A stretch of 64,000 bases of DNA, from positions 1 through 64,000 of IMG/VR virus record IMGVR_UViG_3300021960_000062. One strand, written 5' to 3'. Position numbers and translations under genes: made by a program. Of this stretch, positions 19,268 to 28,536 are shown in pieces. Origin of the DNA: a virus. The notes beneath the pieces are model-generated. The model had not been told where the DNA came from. It saw only the letters and a program-made list of their open reading frames with translations, and ran no database searches. Position 1 is the first letter of the stretch. Every line of letters starts with the position of its first letter.

Positions 19268-20923
19268 TTATTCCTCCTTAATATCCCTATCAGTCTTAGG
19301 TGGTGCTACTGATAAAGGATCATAGTTTTCATGGTTAAACCATGGTTCGTGCTGTGGAATACGTTTCATAATACTTTCTAACGGCTCCTCACTTTGATAT
19401 TCTTGATTAGCCCACGGTAATGTAATATCTACAACAGCATTTTGATGTAAACTTAAAGGTTCTGCGACCGTTACACTAGCAACAGCACCTGTTTGTGCTA
19501 TTTCAGCAGGATCACAATTCATCTCAATTTTATCAGCAGTTTCTCTATGGAACTGGCCGCTATTAATGTTTGTTGTGTTATCTGATCTAATTCTTGTATT
19601 GTTCAATGAATATGAGTTAATATTTGTTGCTTTAAGTTTAATATCATCGCCTACTGTTTCTTCTAAGTTCTTAGCAACTGTTTTTCTTTCAGCACCTTTG
19701 ACCACTGTGCTAACATCTTTTTCTACATTTGTATTTTTAAATCCACCAACTATGGTTGTTAAATTGCCTGCGGCATCAACATGTATTCTACCAACAGCAT
19801 CGGGTGTTGCTCCTTCTCCATCTGGACTTTCTGTGTTACGTCCTGTTGCTTTTATATTGATATTACGTTCTGCTTCAATATTAATATCTCTACCAGCATG
19901 AAAATTAAAATCTTGTTGTGTATGAATACTAATACTGTCTTGAGCAAAAATATCAATCTTTCCGTCTGAACTTAGTTCGATCCAAGCAGTACCTCTGCTG
20001 TTTCCAATATAAATTAAATCTTCTGAATTGTGTAACAGTATTTGGTGGCCTGTTCTAGTTCTTAATCTAAAACTTTCACCGTAGGGTATTCTTACGTCTC
20101 CTGATTCACCTTTTGTAGTATCAGCATATTCTGGTGGTCCAGCATCAGCTGTTGTTTTTCTTACAAAACGTTCGTCGCCGTCGTCCATGACAAATTGATG
20201 TCCGCCTATTCGACTTACAAAAACAGGATCAGAAATATCTTGATTAGTTCCCTTTTTTTGCTTTAAAGCATTTTGTCTTTTATCAATTGGTCCTGGTGTG
20301 CTTATACCGTAGACATTAGGTATAGCAGATCTACGAACAGTACTACCGTGTGATCCTCTAATAGGATCTCCTACTAATCCACTATCTAGTAAAAATCCTG
20401 CCAAAGGGTGCAATGGGCGTTTAGCATTTTCAATATCAACACCTTGTTCTTCTAGTGTTGCTACATTTATTTCGCCCACTGGTAATGATTTTGTATTTCC
20501 GTAAAGTTCTTGCTGTTCAGGAGATAGGTCTACATTTTCTGCGGCGGCAATTCCTGGTACCATATGATTAATACCTGGTTCAGGAACAACTCCTATCCAA
20601 AACCATTGTTTGGTATCATCAATTTGAATTACAATTACTTTAGTTCCTACATCAGGAGGAACAAAAGCCATACCATAAGATTTTTGTGTATCTTGAAACG
20701 CCCTATCATTACCGGTATTTTTACCATTGTAAGCATGGTTGGTGTAACCAAAAAACGGAGGAGCATGATAAGCTGAAATAATTTGCGATTCTTCAGCATA
20801 AGTTCCTGCGTACCTTCCTAGTAAACTTACAAACAATGTGCCTACACCTGTTTTAGTGTCGTGGCCCACTACCCTAGCAGTTCTAGGACCTGATGGTCTT
20901 ATATGTCCTTTGGTTGCCGTCAT
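19268..20923 (-). CDS. 5: gp5-like baseplate hub/tail spike (no lysozyme domain)
   Basis: A 551-residue central spike protein. Residues about 10-125 form the OB-fold typical of gp5/VgrG proteins (GTLFVSLLGRYAGTYAEES ... VPPDVGTKVIVIQIDDTKQWFWIGVV). Residues about 285-470 contain the strand-after-strand pattern of a triple-stranded beta-helix (IELSSDGKIDIFAQDSISI, INIEAERNINIKATGRN). T4 gp5 carries a lysozyme between these parts; here the linker (about 130-280) shows no T4-lysozyme motif, as I understand is usual for marine relatives. The protein would form the trimeric needle that pierces the outer membrane. Its ATG overlaps the upstream hub gene stop by ATGA, indicating coupled expression with its probable partner. 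Confidence 0.85.
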   Translation of the reverse strand: MTATKGHIRPSGPRTARVVGHDTKTGVGTLFVSLLGRYAGTYAEESQIISAYHAPPFFGYTNHAYNGKNTGNDRAFQDTQKSYGMAFVPPDVGTKVIVIQIDDTKQWFWIGVVPEPGINHMVPGIAAAENVDLSPEQQELYGNTKSLPVGEINVATLEEQGVDIENAKRPLHPLAGFLLDSGLVGDPIRGSHGSTVRRSAIPNVYGISTPGPIDKRQNALKQKKGTNQDISDPVFVSRIGGHQFVMDDGDERFVRKTTADAGPPEYADTTKGESGDVRIPYGESFRLRTRTGHQILLHNSEDLIYIGNSRGTAWIELSSDGKIDIFAQDSISIHTQQDFNFHAGRDINIEAERNINIKATGRNTESPDGEGATPDAVGRIHVDAAGNLTTIVGGFKNTNVEKDVSTVVKGAERKTVAKNLEETVGDDIKLKATNINSYSLNNTRIRSDNTTNINSGQFHRETADKIEMNCDPAEIAQTGAVASVTVAEPLSLHQNAVVDITLPWANQEYQSEEPLESIMKRIPQHEPWFNHENYDPLSVAPPKTDRDIKEE

Positions 20924-23118
20924 TGATTTGGTCCTTCTTCTAGACTAGGTGATTTTGGTATAATAGCAACTCCATCAACCTCGCCTTGTTTAAAGTCAGC
21001 ACCCAAAATTGGATTTAAATTTTGTGCTGTACCACTAGATTGTTGATCAACTAAAGTAGCATCTGCTTTTATATCAGGGTCAATTGAAAAGTCTTTTCTT
21101 AGCTCTAGTTTCTGTTTAAACACTCCGCCAGTAAATTCATTGGTTACGATCATTAATCTGTAAATTCCGCTAAAAGGATGATCTTTTAAACCATCGAAGT
21201 TTGTAATTGGTAAGCTAGAACCTGTGAACGGATAATCATTAATAGTTCTAAATCTTACATAAATTCTTGTTTCTTCGCCTTTCCATCTCATTTCGTCTTT
21301 GGCTTCAGTAAGCTGATTACTCAAACCTGCCATCGGCAAATAATATGTGTCACCAAGTATTGCTAAATTTAATGTTAGCTGTACTTTTGCTTCATGTGTA
21401 TTATCATTTGTATGTCCTGTAACATTAGAATGTACCCATCGAGCAACTTCAATTTCTGTAGTTGTTGTTCCTAGTCCACCTGCTATCTTTGGTGTACCTG
21501 TCTTATCTAACCCAACGGTGATATTTCCAATTGCCATTTCTGACAACACCGAAAGATTCGCATCTTCTCCTGTATTTTGTGCTTCAGTTTTATTCTTTAG
21601 AATTTTTTTCAAAGACTCTTCAGCGGTTGTTGACCAAGCCTGTGGTTGTCCAGATATATAAAACATATTATTAAAAGACATATCAAAAGAAAGAATATCA
21701 TCGTTTAAACCAGTGTATAGATAAGAATACACTTTTTTGATTTGTTTTTTAACTTTAGGTGTATCTTCTATTTTAACTGCTGGTTTTTTAAGTTGATCTA
21801 ACCTTACCAAAAATGGTTGAAGAATGATGTTGTAAGTCATCGGTATGCGACCATCTATCGGATCATATTTTGGGGTTTCGTTTTGTTGAACTCGATAGTC
21901 AGTAGGTCTTTCTGGGTCTCTGCTTGTTGTGGTAGTTCCCATCTGATGACTTAATTGTCCATTGATGGTCCACCACAATGTATATCCGTCTTTATCTGCT
22001 TTTTCTATACTTTCCTTGGCAAATTCTGTATGACACATTATATCATTTAATACAGCATATAAATCTGTTTGAGAATCAGGTGATGAAGTGTATGTGAATA
22101 CCGTTTGATTTGCTTCATTTGTTATAAGTCTAGCATTTGGAGCATTTGTATCTTCATCAACAGGATTAAAATATTTTTTATTTTTTTCGTACTCGTCTAG
22201 ATTTGATAAAAACTTAATTTCTCCGTTCCATCTATTGATAGATTCTTGTGAAGTGGGTTGCGTAGTGTTAGCATATCCTTGCGCTACAACAATTCTATAC
22301 ACGTCTGGATATTTTCTTAGTTTTTTAGAGACTCTGTCTGCTTCTCTGTCGTTTAACGTCTTTTGAAAGTTTGCTATTGTTTCTCTCAAATTTGAACCTG
22401 CAGCAAAAGTAGTAGTAACTACAAGATCTTTAACAGGATCTGATGCAAAATGACTAGATCCAAATTCTAAAAAAGTTACAGTGTACTGACTTCCAGATTC
22501 GTTTGCTTTAAAAGTAACATTCTGAATTCTAATCGGTATTACCCTTCCAGCATCTGGTATTTCTTTTTGTTCTCCGTCCTTGTAGCCAAAAAAATCTATT
22601 CTTAAAATAAAAGGACAATTATCATTAAAATGTTTAAATCCGGCCGAAATAGAACTTGCCAACAAAGACTCAAAAAACAAACCTAAACTATAGGGCTCAA
22701 CAACCTCAAATGATCCACCTGCTAATCCAGAATATCCAAAGTCGTTGCCTGGCATCATAATTTTAAAATTAAGATTGTCAATAAAATATTCAGGAACGCC
22801 TTTAGCAGTTATTACACGTTTTCCGATACTGTTAGAACTGCCTTTAGTTTCTTTATTGTTCGATGTTCCTGTAAAACCAGATTCACCAAAAACAATAAAA
22901 CGAGAATCCTTACCATTGGCTGTATCGTCTAGATACGAAGCATTCTTAAACGAATCTCCTGAAACAGCACCCAAGCTGATACGATAAGTTACACTTTCGT
23001 AATCTTTTAAAATATTTGGTGTAGTGTTGCCAAATCTTTTTTCGAAAAAAGCTGTGTTTTGTGATGTAGCGGCATCTTCTGTAGCAGTTACGTTATTAGA
23101 ATGAGGGGTTACTGCCAT
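20920..23118 (-). CDS. Baseplate hub structural protein (gp27 position)
   Basis: A 732-residue protein lying between gp53 and the gp5-like spike and overlapping the latter by ATGA. The N-terminal 110 residues are Ser/Thr/Asn-rich; the middle contains FILRIDFFGYKDGEQKE and IPIRIQNVTFKANESGSQY, and the C-terminal region contains GIYRLMIVTNEFTGGVFKQ then LELRKD, a segment type I associate with hub proteins of the gp27/gpD kind that hold the spike. T4 gp27 is 391 residues, so this would be an enlarged hub protein. The assignment rests on gene neighbourhood and this C-terminal segment; a structural comparison would settle it. It is certainly part of the baseplate operon. Confidence 0.6.
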   Translation of the reverse strand: MAVTPHSNNVTATEDAATSQNTAFFEKRFGNTTPNILKDYESVTYRISLGAVSGDSFKNASYLDDTANGKDSRFIVFGESGFTGTSNNKETKGSSNSIGKRVITAKGVPEYFIDNLNFKIMMPGNDFGYSGLAGGSFEVVEPYSLGLFFESLLASSISAGFKHFNDNCPFILRIDFFGYKDGEQKEIPDAGRVIPIRIQNVTFKANESGSQYTVTFLEFGSSHFASDPVKDLVVTTTFAAGSNLRETIANFQKTLNDREADRVSKKLRKYPDVYRIVVAQGYANTTQPTSQESINRWNGEIKFLSNLDEYEKNKKYFNPVDEDTNAPNARLITNEANQTVFTYTSSPDSQTDLYAVLNDIMCHTEFAKESIEKADKDGYTLWWTINGQLSHQMGTTTTSRDPERPTDYRVQQNETPKYDPIDGRIPMTYNIILQPFLVRLDQLKKPAVKIEDTPKVKKQIKKVYSYLYTGLNDDILSFDMSFNNMFYISGQPQAWSTTAEESLKKILKNKTEAQNTGEDANLSVLSEMAIGNITVGLDKTGTPKIAGGLGTTTTEIEVARWVHSNVTGHTNDNTHEAKVQLTLNLAILGDTYYLPMAGLSNQLTEAKDEMRWKGEETRIYVRFRTINDYPFTGSSLPITNFDGLKDHPFSGIYRLMIVTNEFTGGVFKQKLELRKDFSIDPDIKADATLVDQQSSGTAQNLNPILGADFKQGEVDGVAIIPKSPSLEEGPNQ

Positions 23119-23121
23119 ATA

Positions 23122-23421
23122 CTATACTCCCAGGGTATTTTGAAGTGTGGATGCTGTAGGTATGTATATGATTAAGCCAGGTTCAAAGTCGAATACTGGA
23201 TCTTTTAACAATGAAGGATTTCGTTGAGCAAAAATCCACCACAGTTCAGAATTTCCATAAAGAGCATGTGCTAGTAAGTCTGGTCTATGTCTAAATTTAT
23301 TTTCAATCTCATAAGGATAATCTTTATCAGTTTCAGGTATAACTCTATACTCTAATACATCCAAGTAATTAAAATTTTGTTTTGTTTTAAACCACGGACT
23401 TGATTTTTTATATGTTGCCAT
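23122..23421 (-). CDS. 53: Baseplate wedge protein gp53
   Basis: A 99-residue protein matching the N-terminal half of the T4 gp53 family (T4 gp53 is 196 residues): YLDVLEYRVIPE, then YEIENKFRHRPDLLAHALYG, SELWWIFAQRNPS and DPVFDFEPGLIIYIP. The last segment resembles a LysM-like turn found in this family and in short baseplate proteins of other myophages. gp53 links wedges to the hub at a late step of baseplate assembly. Its ATG shares one base with the stop of the upstream tube-cap gene (TAATG), so translation is coupled. Confidence 0.85.
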   Translation of the reverse strand: MATYKKSSPWFKTKQNFNYLDVLEYRVIPETDKDYPYEIENKFRHRPDLLAHALYGNSELWWIFAQRNPSLLKDPVFDFEPGLIIYIPTASTLQNTLGV

Positions 23422-24524
23422 TATAATATTCCTCTCTGACCGCCATTAGCATAGTCATTAAGATTAAATCTTCTCAGTGTACTTCTATTGTAGACTGGGC
23501 TTACTGTTACTGCTATACTGCTTTCTAATGGTACCCAATTGTTTGTTCCATTATAATTAATTCTTTTGTATTGAACGTTTCGTTGTAATTCTATATTGAC
23601 AGTTTTAACTACAACATTTATGCCCCTCGAATCTTGATTTCCAAACATGTAATTTCCATAACCGTGTAACTGTGCGACTACAGGAGGAAAACCATTAGGA
23701 ACACTTTGTCCATAAAAACTTTTTGTGAGAGCTTGAAAAAACCTAACAGCCGCTAGCCAATAAATTCCTTCATTGTATGTTTGAACTGTAAACGTTCCGT
23801 TAATTTGTATATCATCAACGCCGCTGTTTTTATATGCTTGAAAAGGGAAGTTATTATGAACTAGGTCTAGTCTAGAATAATCTGCTTTATGTTGTACTGA
23901 AATTTGTGGAGTGTATGGAAAAACCACACCTTTATTTGTTTCTTTAAGAGGTGCTAGATATCCTGACGAAGCATTTCTAAAAACACTGTCTAGACTTCCT
24001 ACACAAATTTTTACACGCCAATCATTTTTTGAACCGCCTGTTACTGCGCTTTGTTCTTCTGATCCTCCACCCTCTTTATTACCAGGGTCATTTGGATCAT
24101 CAGAACCCAGTGCTTCAAAAATATTTCCTGCTACAGTTTTCGCAGAATCGCCAATTCTTTTCATCTGCTCAATAATTCCAGGCACAGACTGAATGACTCC
24201 TGCTCCTGCGTTTATTAAATTTTTTCCTACTTGAACCAGTGCTATCGCAGAACCAATTGCTCCTAGAGCTTTTTCTATACCGTTGGCTTGTGGCTTACCA
24301 CTGATACCAAATCTATAACTTCCACTACCACTAGATGGACCAGCATTGTTACTAGGACCAGCATTACCAGGAAATCCACCTGGAGATTGTCCTGTTCCAG
24401 CATAGTTGTAAATCTTCCAGGAAGTATTGGTTGGAGCTGAACCACTTATTGTAATTTTATTTCTTACTCCGGTTCCGCTCGAAGCAATTCCTGCTTTACT
24501 TTGTGTATTTGTTGGTAATGCCAT
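23421..24524 (-). CDS. Tail tube cap/initiator-like baseplate protein (gp54/gp48 type)
   Basis: A 367-residue protein that starts the leftward baseplate operon. The first 90 residues are Gly/Ser/Pro-rich, followed by an Ala/Gly helix (GAIGSAIALVQVGKNLINAG) and an acidic linker. The folded C-terminal half contains FPYTPQISVQHKADYSRLD, FPFQAYKNSGVDDIQINGTF and IYWLAAVRFFQALTKSFYG, ending SPVYNRSTLRRFNLNDYA. This pattern resembles tube-like baseplate proteins on which the tail tube is polymerised (gp48 and gp54 in T4). I cannot decide between gp48 and gp54, and no second copy lies nearby, so one protein may serve both roles here. A late promoter box lies 28-35 bases upstream of the ATG. Confidence 0.6.
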   Translation of the reverse strand: MALPTNTQSKAGIASSGTGVRNKITISGSAPTNTSWKIYNYAGTGQSPGGFPGNAGPSNNAGPSSGSGSYRFGISGKPQANGIEKALGAIGSAIALVQVGKNLINAGAGVIQSVPGIIEQMKRIGDSAKTVAGNIFEALGSDDPNDPGNKEGGGSEEQSAVTGGSKNDWRVKICVGSLDSVFRNASSGYLAPLKETNKGVVFPYTPQISVQHKADYSRLDLVHNNFPFQAYKNSGVDDIQINGTFTVQTYNEGIYWLAAVRFFQALTKSFYGQSVPNGFPPVVAQLHGYGNYMFGNQDSRGINVVVKTVNIELQRNVQYKRINYNGTNNWVPLESSIAVTVSPVYNRSTLRRFNLNDYANGGQRGIL

Positions 24525-24551
24525 TTTGGTAAAATTCCTTTAACTTTACTC

Positions 24552-24559
24552 TATTTATT
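24552..24559 (-). promoter_or_regulatory. Late promoter box AATAAATA driving the baseplate operon
   Basis: Minus-strand AATAAATA, one base from the T4 late consensus, 28 bases ahead of the first gene of the leftward baseplate operon. No other gene start lies leftward for it. It stands only about a dozen bases from the divergent extended -10 promoter of gp55. Confidence 0.7.
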
Positions 24560-24571
24560 TCTCGAGAAATG

Positions 24572-24580
24572 TGCTATTAT
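24572..24580 (+). promoter_or_regulatory. Extended -10 promoter upstream of gp55
   Basis: TGCTATTAT matches an extended -10 element (TGnTATAAT, one mismatch). It lies 26 bases before the gp55 ATG, with AGGAG at 24592-24596 in between. No good -35 is visible at the right distance, as allowed for extended -10 promoters. Confidence 0.45.
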
Positions 24581-24605
24581 ATAAGTATTACAGGAGTCCC
24601 AATAT

Positions 24606-25433
24606 ATGACACAAAGAAGAGTAAAATACCTTAACAATAGAGATCTTTTGAAAGAAATACACAAAAGTAAGAACACATACTGCTCCTATGTTGCTAAAGA
24701 ATACAGTCAATACGATATTATTCTACCAAGTTTAGAAAAAATTAACCGTTTAACCATCGCCGAAGCTAAAAGAAACCAAGCAAAGCGACTAGGAACAGCA
24801 AATTTTGAACAAGCCAAAGAAAACAACAAAAAAGTAGTAGCAAAAGAATTTGAAATCGATTATAGAAAAATTGAAAAAACAGATTTAATTTTTAGAATTA
24901 TGACCTTTGAGCATGTTCCACTTGCTCCTGGTCGTAAGAAAACAGTAAAAACAGTAGCAGACGCACACGAAAGAGTTAATTTTCCTCCTTTCCAGCATTG
25001 GAAGTTTGATGAAAACGACAATCTTATCTGCGTAGGTAAAAGTCACTGGGTTGGAGGAATGCAAAACGGTTATTTCTCTAAAACTAACGGACAAGCAACT
25101 AACGAATTAGCTCGCATGTGGATGAAACTATGCGAACGCTATGCTACACGTGGTAACGTAAGAGGTTACACGTATAATGATGAGATGCGTGGGCAAGCGA
25201 TACTTCAATTAGCACAAATTGGTTTACAGTTTGACGAATCAAAATCAAATAATCCGTTTGCTTATTATACTGCCGCTGTTACTAATTCATTTGTTAGAAT
25301 CATCAATATCGAAAAGCGTAATCAAAACATTCGAGATGATATCTTAGAAATGAACGGAATGAACCCTAGTTGGTCTAGACAAAACTCTAACGAAAACTTA
25401 GGTGTCGATCCGGGCGATAATGGCAAAAAGTAA
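24606..25433 (+). CDS. 55: Late transcription sigma factor gp55
   Basis: A 275-residue protein. Residues about 160-250 match the T4 gp55 core: TNELARMWMKLCERYATRG, NDEMRGQAILQLAQIGLQF, DESKSNNPFAYYTAAVTNSF and VRIINIEKRNQNIRDDIL, which is the reduced sigma70 region 2 that reads TATAAATA boxes. T4 gp55 is 185 residues; here about 150 extra N-terminal residues precede the core and include FPPFQHWKFDENDNLICVG, with no similarity I recognise outside marine phages. The gene stands in the divergent gap facing the baseplate operon, with AGGAG nine bases before the ATG. As the late sigma factor it would control most promoter boxes listed here. Confidence 0.88.
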   Translation: MTQRRVKYLNNRDLLKEIHKSKNTYCSYVAKEYSQYDIILPSLEKINRLTIAEAKRNQAKRLGTANFEQAKENNKKVVAKEFEIDYRKIEKTDLIFRIMTFEHVPLAPGRKKTVKTVADAHERVNFPPFQHWKFDENDNLICVGKSHWVGGMQNGYFSKTNGQATNELARMWMKLCERYATRGNVRGYTYNDEMRGQAILQLAQIGLQFDESKSNNPFAYYTAAVTNSFVRIINIEKRNQNIRDDILEMNGMNPSWSRQNSNENLGVDPGDNGKK

Positions 25434-25436
25434 CTC

Positions 25437-25465
25437 TTGACTTCTTCACTAAAAGACCTTATACT
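25437..25465 (+). promoter_or_regulatory. Sigma70-type promoter of gp47-gp46
   Basis: TTGACT at 25437-25442 and TATACT at 25460-25465 are separated by exactly 17 bases, each one mismatch from the bacterial consensus. AGGAG follows at 25471-25475 and the gp47 ATG at 25485. It should be read by host RNA polymerase early in infection. Confidence 0.8.
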
Positions 25466-25484
25466 AGTATAGGAGAATGAAATA

Positions 25485-26498
25485 ATGGCGCTATTTAAGA
25501 AAGCGGCTTGCTTTACTGATATTCATTTCGGAATGAAATCTGGCAGTAGGATACATAACAAAGACTGCGAAGATTTTATCGAATGGTTCATTAAAGAAGC
25601 CAAAAAAGAGAATTGTGAAACTTGTATATTTTTAGGTGACTGGCACCATAATCGTGCGACTACTGATGTTAGCACTATGAACTACAGTGTTAGTAACTTA
25701 GAAAAACTTAACAACGCATTTGATAAAACATATCTTATGCTTGGTAATCATGACGAGTTTTACAAAGATAAAAGAGAAATTCACAGTTTAGAATTTGCTA
25801 GACTATTTCCAAATATTGTATCTGTTAATCATCCAATAACCGACGGAGATGTTACACTACTTCCTTGGTTAGTCGGTGAAGAATGGAAAAAAGTTAAAGA
25901 TATCAAATCAAGATATATTTTTGGACACTTTGAGTTACCATTGTTCTATATGAATGCTATGGTACAAATGCCTGATCACGGTCAACTACAAGCCAATGAT
26001 TTTGTTAATCAAGAATATGTTTTCTCTGGACATTTTCACAAGCGCCAAACCAAAGGAAATATTACATACATTGGCAATGCTTTTCCACACAACTATGCTG
26101 ACGCATGGGATGATGAACGGGGCATGATGATACTCGAATGGGGTAGTACTCCAGAGTATCGTAGTTGGTCGGATCAGCCGTTGTATAGAACATACAAACT
26201 TTCAAAACTTTTAGAAGCGCCAGACAATCTACTTAAAGAAAAGATGCACTGTCGTGTTACTATTGACGTTCCTATCAGTTTTGAAGAAGCAAACTTTATC
26301 AAAGAAACGTTCATGCCACAATATAACTTGCGTGAACTTATGCTTATTCCAGAAAAAACGGAAATTGACTCTCAAGATATTCAACCAATTGATTTAAAAT
26401 TTGAAAGTGTTGATACTATTGTTGTAAATCAGATCACAAATATTGATTCCGAACAGTATGATCAAAAACTGCTATTGGAGATTTATAACGACCTATGA
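25485..26498 (+). CDS. 47: Recombination nuclease subunit gp47 (Mre11/SbcD-like)
   Basis: A 337-residue phosphoesterase, almost the length of T4 gp47 (339). All metal-binding motifs of the Mre11/SbcD family are visible: D12-x-H14 in TDIHFG, G51-D52 with H54 in LGDWHH, GNHD with N88-H89-D90, H148 in IFGHFE, and GHFH with H183 and H185. With gp46 it forms the complex that resects broken DNA ends for recombination-dependent replication and host DNA breakdown. Its stop overlaps the gp46 start by ATGA, so the two subunits are co-translated. It is transcribed from the TTGACT/TATACT promoter just upstream. Confidence 0.96.
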   Translation: MALFKKAACFTDIHFGMKSGSRIHNKDCEDFIEWFIKEAKKENCETCIFLGDWHHNRATTDVSTMNYSVSNLEKLNNAFDKTYLMLGNHDEFYKDKREIHSLEFARLFPNIVSVNHPITDGDVTLLPWLVGEEWKKVKDIKSRYIFGHFELPLFYMNAMVQMPDHGQLQANDFVNQEYVFSGHFHKRQTKGNITYIGNAFPHNYADAWDDERGMMILEWGSTPEYRSWSDQPLYRTYKLSKLLEAPDNLLKEKMHCRVTIDVPISFEEANFIKETFMPQYNLRELMLIPEKTEIDSQDIQPIDLKFESVDTIVVNQITNIDSEQYDQKLLLEIYNDL

Positions 26499-28273
26499 TC
26501 AAAATTAAGAATCTTACAGTCCGAAACTTTATGAGTGTTGGTAATCAAACACAGGCCATTGACTTTGACAAAGGCATGTTAACACTTGTGTTAGGAGAAA
26601 ACTTAGACTTAGGGGGTGACGATAGCGGTGCTAGAAATGGTACTGGTAAGACTACGATTATTAACAGTTTAAGTTATGCTATCTACGGTGTTGCCCTTAC
26701 AAATATTAAAAGAGACAATTTAATTAACAAAATTAACAGTAAAGGTATGTTAGTTACTGTTAGTTTTGAAAAGAACGGTGTTGATTATCATATTGAGCGC
26801 GGTCGTAAACCTAATATTCTTAAACTTAATGTAAACGGAGAAGAATATTCAGCAGATGATGTTGACGAAAGTCAAGGCGATAGTAGACAAACACAAAAAG
26901 AAATTGAAAAACTGTTTGGTATGAGCCATGAAATGTTTAAACATCTAGTGGCCTTAAACACATACACTGAACCTTTCTTAAGTTTGAAGTCAAACGATCA
27001 ACGTGCTATCATTGAACAGTTGCTTGGTATTACAATTTTATCAGAAAAAGCAGACGCACTAAAAGAACAAATTAGAATTAGCAAAGATCTTATTCAACAA
27101 GAGAATACAAAGATCGAAACTATTAAAGTAAGCAATCAAAAAATTGAAGAATCTATTCAAAGTTTAGAAAGAAAGCAGAAGTTATGGCAGGATAATCATA
27201 CTAGTGCTGTAAATGAGCTAGATCAAAGTATTACTCTACTAGAAAAGATCGATATTGAAGCAGAAATTGACGCACACAAATGTTTAGAAAACTTCAATGA
27301 AAAGAAAAAGCGTTTAGAAGAAGCACAGCGTTGGATTGCTAATATCGAAGCAGACAATAACAAGCAAGAAAAAACTATTGCTAAACTAGACAAAGAAATT
27401 TTACTTTTAAAAGAACATAAGTGTCATGCTTGTGGACAAGAAATTCACGACACTACACAAGAAGAAATTCTAAACAGCAAACAAGAACAAAAACAAGAAG
27501 CCGCTTTACAAATTTTAACAAATAATACACAGTTTGACGAGCATACAGCAGTTATTAACGAAATTGGAGAGCTTGAAATTTGTCCTCCTACACAATATGA
27601 CAACCTAGAAGAAGCAGTTAATCATAAAAGTACACTAGCAAGTTTACATAAAGAGTTAGAAAAGAAAAAACAAGATACTAATCCTTATGAAGAACAGATT
27701 GTTGAACTTAAAGAAACAGCCCTACAAGAAATAAACTGGGATGCTGTAAACGAACTTACGAAAGTAAAAGAACATCAAGAATTCTTGTATAAACTGCTTA
27801 CGAACAAAGATAGTTTTGTAAGAAAACGTATCATTGATCAAAATTTAAGTTACCTAAATATGAGGTTAACATACTATCTAAGTAAAATTGGATTACCACA
27901 CACTGTAGAATTTCAGAACGATTTAAGTGTCATTATTACACAACTAGGACAGGACTTAGACTTTGACAATCTCAGTAGAGGTGAACGAAATAGACTCATT
28001 TTATCCATGAGTTGGGCATTCCGTGATGTTTGGGAAAGTCTATATCATAGTATTAATTTGATGTTTATCGACGAACTAGTAGACAGTGGTATGGATTCAA
28101 GTGGTGTTGAATCTAGTATTGCTGTATTAAAGAAAATGACTAGAGAACGTGATAAAAACGTATTCCTAATTTCTCATAGAGATGATTTAGCAACTCGTGT
28201 TAATCAAGTTCTCAAAGTAATAAAGGAAAACGGATTTACATCATATTCAAATGATGTTGAACTGGTGGAATGA
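26495..28273 (+). CDS. 46: Recombination nuclease subunit gp46 (Rad50/SbcC-like ATPase)
   Basis: A 592-residue SMC-like ATPase (T4 gp46 is 560). The Walker A loop is GARNGTGKTT with K52; the preceding region GENLDLGGDDS is a small insertion often seen in marine phages. Two coiled-coil arms (about 180-300 and 320-420) flank a zinc hook, C310-H-A-C313. The ABC signature NLSRGERNRL is near residue 490 and the Walker B FIDELVDSGMD near 523, followed by a D-loop-like segment and the switch histidine in FLISHRDD. It powers end resection together with gp47. Its stop overlaps the next gene start by ATGA. Confidence 0.96.
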   Translation: MIKIKNLTVRNFMSVGNQTQAIDFDKGMLTLVLGENLDLGGDDSGARNGTGKTTIINSLSYAIYGVALTNIKRDNLINKINSKGMLVTVSFEKNGVDYHIERGRKPNILKLNVNGEEYSADDVDESQGDSRQTQKEIEKLFGMSHEMFKHLVALNTYTEPFLSLKSNDQRAIIEQLLGITILSEKADALKEQIRISKDLIQQENTKIETIKVSNQKIEESIQSLERKQKLWQDNHTSAVNELDQSITLLEKIDIEAEIDAHKCLENFNEKKKRLEEAQRWIANIEADNNKQEKTIAKLDKEILLLKEHKCHACGQEIHDTTQEEILNSKQEQKQEAALQILTNNTQFDEHTAVINEIGELEICPPTQYDNLEEAVNHKSTLASLHKELEKKKQDTNPYEEQIVELKETALQEINWDAVNELTKVKEHQEFLYKLLTNKDSFVRKRIIDQNLSYLNMRLTYYLSKIGLPHTVEFQNDLSVIITQLGQDLDFDNLSRGERNRLILSMSWAFRDVWESLYHSINLMFIDELVDSGMDSSGVESSIAVLKKMTRERDKNVFLISHRDDLATRVNQVLKVIKENGFTSYSNDVELVE

Positions 28274-28536
28274 GTACAGAATCGCATGACAAACTTATAA
28301 GAGCATTTCAGGAATACTTTAAATGGCAAGATAAGTTTGAGTATAGTGGATCAGATGCCGCAGGCATCAAAGCACGTTATTGGCTAAGTGAAATTAGAAA
28401 CTTTGCTAGCCTTAGACGAAACGAAGTACAGGCAAAAAGGCAAGATCGTAAGGCAGCCAGAAAAGGCGTAATAGGTAGACCCAAGAAAGTAAGTAATGCT
28501 GATGACGACGAATCCGGCATGGACTTACCAGAATAA
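28270..28536 (+). CDS. Small basic protein, unknown function
   Basis: An 88-residue protein starting in the gp46 stop codon (ATGA). The N-terminal half is helical and aromatic (FQEYFKWQDKFEYSG); the C-terminal half is Lys/Arg-rich and includes GRPKK, which resembles half of an AT-hook, then ends acidic. This suggests nucleic-acid contact, possibly as a helper of gp46/47, but nothing proves it. Similar small genes follow gp46 in marine T4-like phages as far as I recall. Its last 41 bases overlap the next gene. Confidence 0.7.
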   Translation: MSTESHDKLIRAFQEYFKWQDKFEYSGSDAAGIKARYWLSEIRNFASLRRNEVQAKRQDRKAARKGVIGRPKKVSNADDDESGMDLPE

